From NCBI RefSeq assembly GCF_900104155.1, contig NZ_FMYB01000001.1:1-64000 (forward strand): a stretch of DNA of 64,000 nucleotides, given 5' to 3'. Below are positions 44,249 to 53,342 of the stretch, piece after piece. The stretch is from Butyrivibrio sp. INlla16 (lineage in GTDB: Bacteria; Bacillota; Clostridia; Lachnospirales; Lachnospiraceae). Both the position numbers and the translations under genes were made by a program. The number at the start of each line of letters is the position of its first letter. Position 1 is the first letter of the stretch. Below the pieces are notes generated by a model. That model had not been told where the DNA came from. It did no database searches and saw only the letters and a list, made by a program, of their open reading frames with translations.

Positions 44249-46114
44249 TTATTTTGTAATCAAATCTGTATTTCTTATTTCCTTTGTGTAGATCTTCACA
44301 AAGAAGTCTCTTTCATCTTGCCTGAGCATGCAATTGCCGGTGCTGTCGACCAGATAGCTGTGACCGCTTGCCGTGCTCACTGTATGTATTGATCCCAGAT
44401 TGTTATGCCACTCATCCTTATGCTGCTCAGTTGTGTAATCCATGGCCTTTTCATAGACGAGGTACTGCTCCTTACCGGGTTTTATAACCAGAATATACTT
44501 TTTGTCTTTTTTTACCTCTATCTTTTCAGTTAAAGAAAACGTGTGATATCCTCCGGTAATCGATTTGCAATCCATTGTTATGATTGGGCTTCCGAACACA
44601 CTAATACTGTAATAATCTGCATTTGAACCATCTGTTTCTCCCGGAATCTCGTAGATGCTTACAGTATCATTTGAAAGAGTACTCATCGTAAAGTATCCGA
44701 AGGCTGAAAGTTCCTCATCACTTTCCGGTGAAAAGACAATTCCATACTCCGCGTTATTTTTATCAAACATGTAAACTACATTTTCCTGGTCGATTATCGG
44801 ATCCTTGATATGTGTCAAAAAACCTGCATACTGATAATTCGTATCATACCAGTTATCATCTTCCGGCATTGCACAATCATACGCAGCAACATTGTTATTA
44901 CACAAGATACTGTCCTCGTAGGACAGATAAAAGTAACCCGATGCCCCGTATCTGGTACCCCAGCTGTTCCTGCAGATAAAAGCACCATTCTCTGAAGGTT
45001 TTGTAATGAAGTTTGCAGCAGGGTAGTCGTCATTCCAACCTACTATTAGTACTTCATGATCGGCATAATTTCCGTTTCCGTACTTTTTATAATCGTACAG
45101 CGCAACCTTTTTGCCTGTCCAATAGTCATCATCAGCGCAAATACTGGCCGTCACGCTTCCGTGCTTTACTATCAGCCTTTTTATAAGTTCCCTGTTCTTT
45201 TCTGTAGCCGGAACTTCCATGACATTCTGGACATGGCAAACGGCATTCCCATACGCATCAGTAGGTACATCAGCATTTTGCGTATAAAAATCGTTCTGAC
45301 CTCTGAGAACATGTATTGAATTCGTATTTTCATCCACAACAGGACCTTTCCAGGCTGTCAGAATACTAAGGCAATAGTCAGTAACACCTCCAACGGATAA
45401 ATAGCCGGTGTCATACTTGCTTAAAAACCCATCACCCTCTTCATAGACAAATTCGCGATAGTCTTCGTCGATACCACCGCCTGCAGAGCCTTCGGCTTTA
45501 TGCATGTTATAGTATGCTCCGTGCTTCTCCGATAGGTTAAGCGAATCCGTCTCAAGATCCTCATGCTTCTTTAGAAGATCGCTTTCCACAGCCCCGAGCG
45601 CCGCAAAATTCCAACAAAGTGCAGTATCACCCTGATTCCTTACAGCTGTTATATAATCCCTGTTATCAGTTTTATCGGAAGTATAAAAACTCGGCAATTC
45701 CGTATCGTCCGATATCGATTCATAGTCTGTTTCTGTCCCATCTGCAGCGGTTATAAGGTCCTCATCAGCATCATCAATAACAATTGCTTCGCTCACCTCA
45801 AGTTCTTTGATATCAATCGGTTGTAATTCTTCTATATCGATTTCTTCGCCGTTTTCTTCACTGGCTTCTTCCTGAGCTTCATCACTTGCAGAAATATCAT
45901 CTGTTTTACTTTCAGAAAGCGCAGACTTGGTATCCTCATCCACTTGAGTTATTGCTCTTGCAAGCTCAGAAGGATGCTCACCCTCCGGTATCTTCTCAAA
46001 GAGTTCCGGAGGATCTTCGTTTTCCTCACTATTTGCGCATGCACAGATTGCATATGTAAACAATACCGTCACTGTAAGCCTTATCACAGTGACGGCCATT
46101 TTGTTTTTCGTCAT
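44249..46114 (-). CDS. Secreted papain-family (C1) cysteine peptidase lipoprotein
   Basis: A 621-residue exported lipoprotein peptidase. The signal ends in a YAICAC lipobox (Cys ~24-26); a long acidic linker (~30-145) spaces the enzyme from the membrane. The peptidase C1A domain has the oxyanion Gln and nucleophile in VRNQGDTALCWNFAA (Cys167), His353 in YADHEVLIVGWND and Asn383 in CRNSWGTRYGASGYFYLSY, a complete triad. A C-terminal lectin-like beta domain follows (~430-600), as in other clostridial C1 peptidases. Its start overlaps the Nudix stop as ATGA, so translation is coupled. It probably degrades peptides or surface proteins outside the cell. Confidence 0.93.
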   Translation of the reverse strand: MTKNKMAVTVIRLTVTVLFTYAICACANSEENEDPPELFEKIPEGEHPSELARAITQVDEDTKSALSESKTDDISASDEAQEEASEENGEEIDIEELQPIDIKELEVSEAIVIDDADEDLITAADGTETDYESISDDTELPSFYTSDKTDNRDYITAVRNQGDTALCWNFAALGAVESDLLKKHEDLETDSLNLSEKHGAYYNMHKAEGSAGGGIDEDYREFVYEEGDGFLSKYDTGYLSVGGVTDYCLSILTAWKGPVVDENTNSIHVLRGQNDFYTQNADVPTDAYGNAVCHVQNVMEVPATEKNRELIKRLIVKHGSVTASICADDDYWTGKKVALYDYKKYGNGNYADHEVLIVGWNDDYPAANFITKPSENGAFICRNSWGTRYGASGYFYLSYEDSILCNNNVAAYDCAMPEDDNWYDTNYQYAGFLTHIKDPIIDQENVVYMFDKNNAEYGIVFSPESDEELSAFGYFTMSTLSNDTVSIYEIPGETDGSNADYYSISVFGSPIITMDCKSITGGYHTFSLTEKIEVKKDKKYILVIKPGKEQYLVYEKAMDYTTEQHKDEWHNNLGSIHTVSTASGHSYLVDSTGNCMLRQDERDFFVKIYTKEIRNTDLITK

Positions 46115-46656
46115 CCTCTACCCCTGATAAGTTTTAAAGCATCACGAAGAATCTCTTCGTGATCGAATGCAAGGTCCTTTGAATAAAAAACATTATCACC
46201 GCAGGAAAGCTTTACTCCTTCCGCAGTATCCTCAATCTTATACCATCCGGTGGCATCAGCATCGTCACCCGCTATAGGCTTTACCTTATTTTCATCAACC
46301 TCTGCAAGAAACGCAATAGAAATTGTCCAATCCCTGGGGTCTCTCCCGGGCTTACTGTAGACTCCGACAAGCTCAAGGTCGCTTGGAGCCATTTTTACTG
46401 CAGTTTCTTCCTCAAGTTCTCTCGAAGCCGTTTCTTCTATACTCTCCCCGGCCTGGGTAAATCCTCCCGGAAGTGCCCACATGCCTATGCATGGATGGTT
46501 TCCCCTCTTTACAAGAAGCAGTTTTCTATTATTAGAATCATTTGTTATTATACAAATATCAGACGTAACAGATGGTTTTTTCCACTTGTCCGGATTGTAA
46601 TTCTTTAAATATTCCTCTTCTGTTAATCCGTTTTTATCTTTAAGTAAATCGCTCAT
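46111..46656 (-). CDS. Nudix hydrolase, ADP-ribose-pyrophosphatase-like
   Basis: A 181-residue Nudix hydrolase. The Nudix box is complete: GGFTQAGESIEETASRELEEET (~residues 61-82), after LVKRGNHPCIGMWALPGG. The RGxHPxxGxWALPGG lead-in and the GVYSKPGRDPRDWTIS segment are typical of ADP-ribose/NAD-related Nudix enzymes and NrtR-like folds, though no winged helix is present. Shine-Dalgarno GGGAGG. It shares four bases with the next gene, a secreted peptidase, an odd functional pair that may reflect only co-expression. Confidence 0.92.
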   Translation of the reverse strand: MSDLLKDKNGLTEEEYLKNYNPDKWKKPSVTSDICIITNDSNNRKLLLVKRGNHPCIGMWALPGGFTQAGESIEETASRELEEETAVKMAPSDLELVGVYSKPGRDPRDWTISIAFLAEVDENKVKPIAGDDADATGWYKIEDTAEGVKLSCGDNVFYSKDLAFDHEEILRDALKLIRGRG

Positions 46657-46713
46657 AGCATCCTCCCCAAATAGCTGATTTAAGCCATATTTTCATTATT
46701 TTAAATTCATTTG

Positions 46714-47799
46714 CTATACTGTAAAGCGTCTGTTTCGATACCATTTTTCAGATATCATCTTATATATCGGACGCTTTATAAGCAAATAAAGGACATAACA
46801 TATATAACTAAATACATATATACCTATGATACTGCCTATAATATGAAGTATGAGCAGTGGGGTGTCACCTCCCGCAAATCTCTTAGCATCCAAAAAGCCT
46901 ACAAGTCTGAGATTTAAAATATAGACAGTAAAGGTTCCTCCGGCTATGGCATTTATTATACGATTGTTCGTTATCTTTATTTTTCTGAACATCATGAACA
47001 GAAGAGCTGCCTGGGAAATAATAAGCGGATTGTTATAGTTCCAGGCAATCGTATCATAGATATTCTTTCCTGCCCTTATTCCGTCAGCATAGCTCCAGGC
47101 TACCGTCACCAGGATACTCAGAATATACCAGAACAGCAGATGTCCAACCGTCGGAACATGCTTTTCATCCATATCCCGAATTCCCGCTCCAATCAGATAG
47201 ACAAGCACAAAGTTTACAATTGTATATCCTGCCTGAGCTCCATCAATTCCAATAGTACTGCTTCCGGCAAGCTGTCTGCCTGACCAATATTTTAAAATAT
47301 CAATCACTGTTGGATAAACCGAAAATAAAACAAATGATATTCCGATAAGGAGCTTTCTTCCGGAAACATCGAGATGCTCCCATACGATATTTATAAACGG
47401 CGAAATAAAATAGAGCGCCACAAACACATACACAAACCAGTTGCCCGAAAAAACATACTCAAACAAGTCGTCAATTGAAGAGCTTTGATGTAAAAAGATC
47501 CGCTTTGCCAAAACAGTAATCAGAGCAAAAACAAGCACCTGCATTACAAGGCTAAGTGGCTTAAGACCATCACGCTTATTAACTTTACACATGAAATAAC
47601 CGGTGATCAGAACAAATACATTTACTGCGCAAATACTGAAGGCTTCAAGCAACACAAGAATAAACTGGTTTATGCTGCCATCAGCAGCTCCTGCAAAGCC
47701 TCCGTTTTTCACGCTGTTATAATGCAGCATTATTACCCCACAGGCTGACATTATTCTCAGAAGCTCTATATTTGATTCACGAAGTGGTCTCTGACTCAT
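46714..47799 (-). CDS. Acyltransferase-3 family membrane protein
   Basis: A 361-residue integral membrane acyltransferase (OafA/WecH type, AT3 fold) with about ten helices. The start SNIELLRIMSACGVIMLHYN has the conserved Arg and the His that take part in acyl transfer. Such enzymes O-acetylate or succinylate sugars on surface polysaccharides or peptidoglycan, using acyl-CoA from the cytoplasm. No glycosyltransferases are close, so the substrate is unknown. It ends about 57 bp before the Nudix gene start on the same strand. Confidence 0.9.
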   Translation of the reverse strand: MSQRPLRESNIELLRIMSACGVIMLHYNSVKNGGFAGAADGSINQFILVLLEAFSICAVNVFVLITGYFMCKVNKRDGLKPLSLVMQVLVFALITVLAKRIFLHQSSSIDDLFEYVFSGNWFVYVFVALYFISPFINIVWEHLDVSGRKLLIGISFVLFSVYPTVIDILKYWSGRQLAGSSTIGIDGAQAGYTIVNFVLVYLIGAGIRDMDEKHVPTVGHLLFWYILSILVTVAWSYADGIRAGKNIYDTIAWNYNNPLIISQAALLFMMFRKIKITNNRIINAIAGGTFTVYILNLRLVGFLDAKRFAGGDTPLLILHIIGSIIGIYVFSYICYVLYLLIKRPIYKMISEKWYRNRRFTV

Positions 47800-47814
47800 A
47801 TATCCCCCAAATTA

Positions 47815-47866
47815 TTAAAGCTATTCAGGAGAAAATGTCAAAATTTTCATCCTGAACAGCTTTAAT
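47815..47866 (-). terminator. Hairpin after the chemoreceptor gene
   Basis: A long, nearly perfect stem (TTAAAGCTATTCAGGA with TCCTGAACAGCTTTAA) lies 35 bp past the stop. T richness after the stem is modest, so the terminator call is moderate. Confidence 0.55.
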
Positions 47867-47900
47867 TGTATCACAATTTGCAATTATGAGATATATGCCC

Positions 47901-49973
47901 TTACTTGAGTTTGAAGTTCTTTACAATTCCGTCAAGAGTAACAGCAATGTCTTCCTGTTTGCTGGACATATCACCGACGTTTTCAACTACATCAGCAGCA
48001 GTATTGATGGAATCTGTAATATCAGAGCTATGGGATGCTGTTTCCTGAGTAGACTCTGCGATATTCTGAATCGCATTATTTACCTCATTCATTGCATTTC
48101 TGATGTTCTCTACCATCTGTGCTATCTGATCGGACTGTGAGCCGAACTGCTGAGCATCATCACCATACTGACGGGCTACATGTACGAAGTTCTCATAGTC
48201 AGGTGCAGCAGTATTATTTACAAAATCAAGCAGTGCCTGTGAACTCTCGGTAAGTGTCTGGAAAGCATCCTGAACGCCGTCGATAGTGGTCTGGATCTGC
48301 TGAACTGCCTCGGCGGTATCCGTTGCAAGCTTATTGATCTCGGAAGCAACAACTGCGAAGCCCTTACCATGCTCTCCTGCTCTTGCAGCCTCAATTGAAG
48401 CATTCAGCGAAAGGAGATTGATCTGATCGGCAATCTCAGCAATAGACTGTGCCATGTTACTGATCTCTTCAACAACCTTTGCCTTCTCGGATGCATCCGA
48501 AAGCTCCTGACTTCTCTCCTGTGCGATATTTATTGCATTGTCGTATGCCTTCTGGCTGTTCTGCTCAATCTCATGTGCACGGATCATGATATCCTTTGTA
48601 GCAGCAAGGCTCTCTTCACTCACATCTGCAAGGCTCTGAACCGAAGTATTAACTTCCTCTACGGATGCACTTACTTCCTCTGTAGCTGCTCCGGATGACA
48701 TCATCGCATCATTTACACCTGACATGTTGCTCTGAATCTTCTCGAACTGGCTGGTAAGTTCGTTTGCCATCGATGACAGTGAAGCACTTGCCGAGCTTAT
48801 CTGTTCCGATTCATCGGATATCTGGCTGATTACGCTTCTGTTGGACTCATACATGTTATTTAAGGAATCACTCATAAGTCCAAGCTCATCCTGGTTCTTA
48901 GCATGAAGCTTTGATACGGTAAAGTCGCCGCTTGCAAGGGATCCTGCAAACTTTTTAACGCTTGCGATATTTCTTGCAATAGAACTTACAAGGAGTATTA
49001 CTACCAGTGAACTTATAACAAGGGCAGCTATCAAAATTCCCACCATCATATAAGTCATCTGATTTACATCTTCTTCAAGCTCATCCTGATTCATGCGGAT
49101 CATAAGCTTCCAGTTAACCTCCGGAACCGTTCCGTAATTAACAATAATATATTTTCCGTTCTCCTCAAATCTTGCCATACCTGTCTCATTGGCAAGTACC
49201 TGAGATGCGACAACTACAAGCGAAGCGTTATCTTCATCTGTTATCTTTGCGCCATCCTGAACCTTCTGATTATCTGCGGTATAGAGATAAGTTCCATCAG
49301 AGGTTACCATCATAGCTGATCCGGTTTTGCCTACAGTGATTGCACCGGCAATATTAGTAATCGTATCAAGCACAACATCTACAGTAACACAGCCGATATA
49401 CTCGCCTTTGTTATTGTAAATAGGTGCCGAACAGGTCGACATAACCGTTCCCGATGTAGGATCATAGTAAGGATCTGTTATCTTCGCTGTTCCCTTTGTT
49501 AAAGCCTTTGCATTAAGATAATATTCCTGATTGGGATAATCATACTCAGCATTACTGTAATCCCAGGTCTCTACTACAGAAGAACCATCCTTATACCAAT
49601 AAGGTCCCATGTACTCCTGATCGCCTTGATAAGCAAAGGGCTCAAACCAGATTCCGCATCCGGATATGATTTCATCGTTCAGCTGGACATTGGTGAAAAC
49701 ATCTTTATAATCTTCCATTGTCGCACTTCTGTAGGTTCCGCCAACAGTTTCCGCGAGTCCTATAGCCGTGGTTCTTATCGCATCCAAATAGCTGTCGACC
49801 TTATTGATATTACCTTCGGTTATTGCCTCAGTTCTTTCAGTCGTCTGCTCCTGGATCAGACTGCGGCTGGTTGAGACACTGATATAGGTCATCAGAATCA
49901 TTGCTATAGCAACGATAGGAATAATACCAATCAGCATCTTTGCCATAATAGACATCTTTTTCCACATAGTCAT
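47901..49973 (-). CDS. Methyl-accepting chemotaxis protein with Cache sensor
   Basis: A 690-residue chemoreceptor. It has an N-terminal membrane helix (~8-30), an extracytoplasmic dCache-type sensor ([52 protein letters not shown]), a second helix (~305-330), a HAMP domain and the signalling domain, whose hairpin tip reads [48 protein letters not shown]. Sensor domains of this type commonly bind amino acids or small organic acids; the ligand here is unknown. No chemotaxis genes are adjacent, so this is an orphan receptor feeding a CheA elsewhere. Confidence 0.95.
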   Translation of the reverse strand: MTMWKKMSIMAKMLIGIIPIVAIAMILMTYISVSTSRSLIQEQTTERTEAITEGNINKVDSYLDAIRTTAIGLAETVGGTYRSATMEDYKDVFTNVQLNDEIISGCGIWFEPFAYQGDQEYMGPYWYKDGSSVVETWDYSNAEYDYPNQEYYLNAKALTKGTAKITDPYYDPTSGTVMSTCSAPIYNNKGEYIGCVTVDVVLDTITNIAGAITVGKTGSAMMVTSDGTYLYTADNQKVQDGAKITDEDNASLVVVASQVLANETGMARFEENGKYIIVNYGTVPEVNWKLMIRMNQDELEEDVNQMTYMMVGILIAALVISSLVVILLVSSIARNIASVKKFAGSLASGDFTVSKLHAKNQDELGLMSDSLNNMYESNRSVISQISDESEQISSASASLSSMANELTSQFEKIQSNMSGVNDAMMSSGAATEEVSASVEEVNTSVQSLADVSEESLAATKDIMIRAHEIEQNSQKAYDNAINIAQERSQELSDASEKAKVVEEISNMAQSIAEIADQINLLSLNASIEAARAGEHGKGFAVVASEINKLATDTAEAVQQIQTTIDGVQDAFQTLTESSQALLDFVNNTAAPDYENFVHVARQYGDDAQQFGSQSDQIAQMVENIRNAMNEVNNAIQNIAESTQETASHSSDITDSINTAADVVENVGDMSSKQEDIAVTLDGIVKNFKLK

Positions 49974-50201
49974 ACCCTCATAAATTATTTTTGTGGTCAG
50001 GCACTATACTGCCACCTGAACCGGTGTCAATAACAACTTCCATTTTATAAAACTTAATTTCATTTTTTCATATAAAAAGTGTATCATAAATCAAGTGGAA
50101 AATTATCAAATAAACGATTATTAATTATTAAAGTTTTGGAAACAAAGTTGCGGATTTTTCCGATATTCTTTACACTTTTTTTATATTTAAAATTATTGGC
50201 G

Positions 50202-50241
50202 TTTACTTTCTTACTTTAACGTGTTATAGTGGAACACGTTA
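50202..50241 (+). promoter_or_regulatory. Promoter and perfect dyad before the DAHP synthase gene
   Basis: A -35 box TTTACT (50202-50207), 17-nt spacer and -10 box TATAGT (50225-50230). A perfect inverted repeat TAACGTGTT-N7-AACACGTTA (50217-50241) encloses the -10 box, the classical place for a repressor operator. The rest of 49974-50201 is AT-rich and holds the chemoreceptor promoter region. Confidence 0.65.
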
Positions 50242-50267
50242 GAGAATTTTATCGGAGGTATTTTCAA

Positions 50268-51296
50268 ATGTCATTTCAATATATACAGCAGCTTCCGTCT
50301 CCTGAGGAAATCAGGGATGAGTTCCCGCTTTCAAAGGACTTGATTGAATTAAAAAAGAAAAGAGATAAGGAAATTGCTGATGTTCTCACAGGAAACAGTG
50401 ATAAATTTCTTGTCATTGTAGGCCCCTGCTCTGCTGATAATGAGGATGCAGTTTGCGATTACGTTTCAAGACTTGCAAAAGTAAATGATAAGGTTAAGGA
50501 TAAGCTGATAATCGTTCCCAGAGTATATACAAACAAGCCACGTACAACAGGTGAAGGTTATAAGGGAATTACTTCTCAGCCGGATCCCGAGGGTAAGACA
50601 GATTTCAGAGCCGGCCTTGTAGCTATGCGCCACATGCAGATTCGTGCCATCGAGGAGTCTGGTCTCACCGCTGCCGATGAGATGCTTTATCCCGAGAACT
50701 GGGGATATGTTGAGGATATTCTTTCCTACGTTGCCATCGGAGCACGCTCTGTAGAGGATCAGGAGCATAGAATGGTTGCCAGCGGTTTTGGAGTTCCCGC
50801 AGGAATGAAGAATCCTACAAGCGGTACCTTAAGCGTAATGCTCAATTCCGTTTATGCTGCTCAGCTTCCCCACTCCTTTGTATACAGAGGCTATGAGGTA
50901 AAAACCAGCGGAAATCCGCTCTCTCACTGCGTTCTTCGCGGCTCGCAGAATAAGCACGGACAGTCCCAGCCCAACTACCACTATGAGGACCTCAGTCTTC
51001 TTGCTTATCTGTATTCTGAGAGAGATATTAAAAATCCTGCTGCCATCATCGATGCAAACCACAACAATTCAGGCAAGAAATATCAGGAGCAGGTACGCAT
51101 TGTAAAAGAAGTTTTACATTCCAGAAATCAGAACAAAAACATCAGTGAGCTTGTAAAGGGCGTAATGATTGAAAGTTATATTGAGGAAGGCTGCCAGAAG
51201 ATAGGCGAAGGAATCTACGGAAAATCCATCACAGATCCCTGTCTTGGATGGGATGATACAGAAAGACTTCTTCTTGATATTGCAGAGCTCGCATAA
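50268..51296 (+). CDS. 3-deoxy-7-phosphoheptulonate (DAHP) synthase, AroFGH type
   Basis: A 342-residue class I DAHP synthase, which condenses phosphoenolpyruvate and erythrose 4-phosphate in the first step of aromatic amino-acid synthesis. Landmarks: LVIVGPCSADNEDAV, RVYTNKPRTTGEGYKG (the KPRT motif), GARSVEDQEHR, CVLRGSQNKHGQSQPNYH and IDANHNNSGKKYQEQ. The N-terminal extension is of the type that binds the feedback amino acid, though which of Phe, Tyr or Trp is not clear. The ATG at 50268 follows CGGAGG; the frame is open to 50229. It is transcribed alone with its own operator-like dyad. Confidence 0.96.
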   Translation: MSFQYIQQLPSPEEIRDEFPLSKDLIELKKKRDKEIADVLTGNSDKFLVIVGPCSADNEDAVCDYVSRLAKVNDKVKDKLIIVPRVYTNKPRTTGEGYKGITSQPDPEGKTDFRAGLVAMRHMQIRAIEESGLTAADEMLYPENWGYVEDILSYVAIGARSVEDQEHRMVASGFGVPAGMKNPTSGTLSVMLNSVYAAQLPHSFVYRGYEVKTSGNPLSHCVLRGSQNKHGQSQPNYHYEDLSLLAYLYSERDIKNPAAIIDANHNNSGKKYQEQVRIVKEVLHSRNQNKNISELVKGVMIESYIEEGCQKIGEGIYGKSITDPCLGWDDTERLLLDIAELA

Positions 51297-51323
51297 AGCG
51301 TGTATCACATAAGGAGCATATAA

Positions 51324-51362
51324 AAACGGATCGTCAATCAGTCATCGGCGATCCGTTTTTTT
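51324..51362. terminator. Terminator between DAHP synthase and mscL
   Basis: Stem AAAACGGATCG/CGATCCGTTTT with a loop of about 14 nt, then T7; the converging mscL ends 10 bp beyond it. Confidence 0.85.
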
Positions 51363-51370
51363 ATCAGAAA

Positions 51371-51853
51371 TTATAAATCAGATGTACAGCAAGGGCACTT
51401 TGTAGCCTCGATGTTGATCTCGCTCTTGCAGTGAGGACAAATCTTTGTTGTAGGAGCTTCCTCCTCTTGTTCCTTCTTCACTTTTTCACTAACCTTATTA
51501 AGTGATTTTACTATGCAGAAAATAACAAGTGCCATAAGCAGGAAATTGATAACCGCTGTGATAAACACACCGTAGTTAAGTGTTGCTGCTCCTGCTTCCT
51601 GTGCTGCAGCAAGATTGCTGTACTTGGAGCCGTCAAGTGAAATGAACCAGTTTGAAAAATCGATGCCACCTGTGAGAACACTGATAACAGGCATTATGAT
51701 GTCATTTACAAGTGAATTGATAATGCTCTGGAAAGCTCCACCGATGATAACACCGACAGCCAGATCCATGACATTGCCGCGCATAATGAACTCACGAAAC
51801 TCGTTAGCAAACCCCTTGCTCTTCTCGAGAGCCTTACTCTTATCTACTACCAT
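51371..51853 (-). CDS. mscL: Large-conductance mechanosensitive channel with C-terminal zinc ribbon
   Basis: A 160-residue MscL channel that opens under membrane tension in hypo-osmotic shock. The N-terminal helix and first membrane helix are typical (FREFIMRGNVMDLAVGVIIGGAFQSIINSLVNDIIMPVI), the periplasmic loop carries FSNWFISLDG, and the second helix is LNYGVFITAVINFLLMALVIFCIV. After the usual cytoplasmic helix it adds CPHCKSEINIEATKCPCCTSDL, a four-Cys zinc ribbon not found in the classical Escherichia coli protein. Start ATG 51853 has GGAGGA; the frame is open to a TTG at 51865. Homopentameric in the family. Confidence 0.95.
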   Translation of the reverse strand: MVVDKSKALEKSKGFANEFREFIMRGNVMDLAVGVIIGGAFQSIINSLVNDIIMPVISVLTGGIDFSNWFISLDGSKYSNLAAAQEAGAATLNYGVFITAVINFLLMALVIFCIVKSLNKVSEKVKKEQEEEAPTTKICPHCKSEINIEATKCPCCTSDL

Positions 51854-51891
51854 ATTCTCCTCCAATCTGAAACGAAACTATTTTCAACCAC

Positions 51892-51920
51892 TTGAAATTA
51901 TAGCACAAATTGTTTATTAT
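51892..51920 (+). promoter_or_regulatory. Promoter of tRNA-Gly
   Basis: -35 TTGAAA (51892-51897), 17-nt spacer, -10 TATTAT (51915-51920), 13 nt before the tRNA. On the other strand a TATAAT overlaps this -35 box and may serve mscL, so the two promoters would compete. Confidence 0.65.
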
Positions 51921-51933
51921 TAAATAGTTGTTT

Positions 51934-52004
51934 GCAGGACTAGTACATCGGTAGTATGTCAGCTTCCCAAGCTGAAGAGGCGGGTTCGACTCCCGTGTTC
52001 TGCT
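51934..52004 (+). tRNA. tRNA-Gly (anticodon CCC)
   Basis: Acceptor GCAGGAC/GTTCTGC with discriminator T, D stem GTAC/GTAT, anticodon stem TCAGC/GCTGA with loop TTCCCAA (anticodon CCC) and T arm with TTCGACT loop. CCA is not encoded. A short TTTTT follows directly and overlaps the end of the converging gene at 52007. Confidence 0.92.
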
Positions 52005-52006
52005 TT

Positions 52007-53278
52007 TTAGTATGCCATCACCTCGCTTACGCAGGTATCATCATATTGGGCTCCGGAAGTTGCCCCGGTTATCGTAATAACGATTGTATCCGTCATCACA
52101 GGCTCTTCCAATTCAAGCTTTGTCCGGTTAAACTCTGCCAGATTTTCCGCTGTGTATCCTTCATAGTTACAACTTATTACTTCACCTTTAACGGTATTAC
52201 CATCTCCAAAATCAGCACTTGCCTCTGTTACCACTCCATTTTTTTTAAACTGCTCATAGCTTGCGGTATAGCCATTACATATCACTACTCCATACACAAG
52301 CTGCTTTTTGTCCAAATGAAGCGTGATAGTCTCGCCTACACCTGTTCCCGAGACGCCTTCAGCCCATACAGTGGTATAATCCCCATCGATCAGATTGTCT
52401 CCTGAATAGGTCTTCCCACCGGATGCCGAAAGCTCAGATGAAGTTTCTACGGAAGCTATGTTTATTTTCTCGTCACGGTATCTTCCATAGAGAAGTGTTG
52501 CGCCATATCTGCTGTCAGGGTTCTTAATAAAGAGAATATCAGCATATCCCAAGAATTCCTCATCTCCGCCATTACTTTCATAGAAGCCCGGTCCCGTAAA
52601 GAGAATGTAGTCATCATCCTCAAAAAATTGCATATGCTCAACCAGCTGCCAGGCTTCTCCATCAGCCATCAAAGGATATACATATCCGTCTTCTACTCTT
52701 TCGTATTCGTATGGGGTAAAATCTTCTTCGCCGTAAAAATCCTTGAATATACCCTCTGCATCCTCTAATGCTATCGCTGTCTCATCATTTACTGTCGTTG
52801 TTATATCCTCACGAACAGATGTCTGTAGCCAAAGAACATTGTTTATAATCTGGAAGCGAAGTGATGCCTTGCTTGCATTATCCATTTGCGAGAAAGTAAC
52901 ACCATCGGCATCCAGAACTCTGGCAAAGGTCACACTATCCGCCATTTCTTTAAGTACCTCGATGTTAGCAGGAGTTACCGGCTCAGTTGCCAAAAGCTGT
53001 TCAATTTTCTCTGAGCATTCACTTTCTGATAAATGAGCTACTTTAGCCGATTCTGTATTCTTATTATCTTCTGATGCGTTCTGTGATCCAGCTTCTTCTT
53101 TTGCTCCAGCCTCTTCCCCAGCACTTTCTGTAGCAGTCTCTTCAGCAGCTGTGCTTTCTGTAGCTGTAGCCGTATTGCCACTCCCACCTTCTTTACTTCC
53201 TCCGCACGCTATCATGTTCAACGCCATAACGGTCATTACAGATACCGATATAAGTGTTCTTAAAGTCTTCCTTCTCAT
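52007..53278 (-). CDS. Lipoprotein with NADase-type glycan-binding-like C-terminal domain
   Basis: A 423-residue lipoprotein: signal peptide ending in the lipobox NMIACGG (Cys ~25), a Glu/Ala/Thr/Ser linker (~30-80), an unassigned middle part (~85-275) and a C-terminal discoidin-like domain (~280-423; YSGDNLIDGDYTTVWAEGVSGTGVGETITLHLD) of the kind called NADase-type glycan-binding. It probably binds carbohydrate at the cell surface. It lies 64 bp after the gene at 53343-56381 and shares its lipoprotein character, so they form a likely operon. Its stop is only two bp from the 3' end of the converging tRNA-Gly. Confidence 0.82.
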   Translation of the reverse strand: MRRKTLRTLISVSVMTVMALNMIACGGSKEGGSGNTATATESTAAEETATESAGEEAGAKEEAGSQNASEDNKNTESAKVAHLSESECSEKIEQLLATEPVTPANIEVLKEMADSVTFARVLDADGVTFSQMDNASKASLRFQIINNVLWLQTSVREDITTTVNDETAIALEDAEGIFKDFYGEEDFTPYEYERVEDGYVYPLMADGEAWQLVEHMQFFEDDDYILFTGPGFYESNGGDEEFLGYADILFIKNPDSRYGATLLYGRYRDEKINIASVETSSELSASGGKTYSGDNLIDGDYTTVWAEGVSGTGVGETITLHLDKKQLVYGVVICNGYTASYEQFKKNGVVTEASADFGDGNTVKGEVISCNYEGYTAENLAEFNRTKLELEEPVMTDTIVITITGATSGAQYDDTCVSEVMAY

Positions 53279-53342
53279 AGCATTCTCCCTTAGATAGTCC
53301 TCAGTTTTCTCGCTTCTTCGTCAAAAAGAATCAGCAGTGTCA

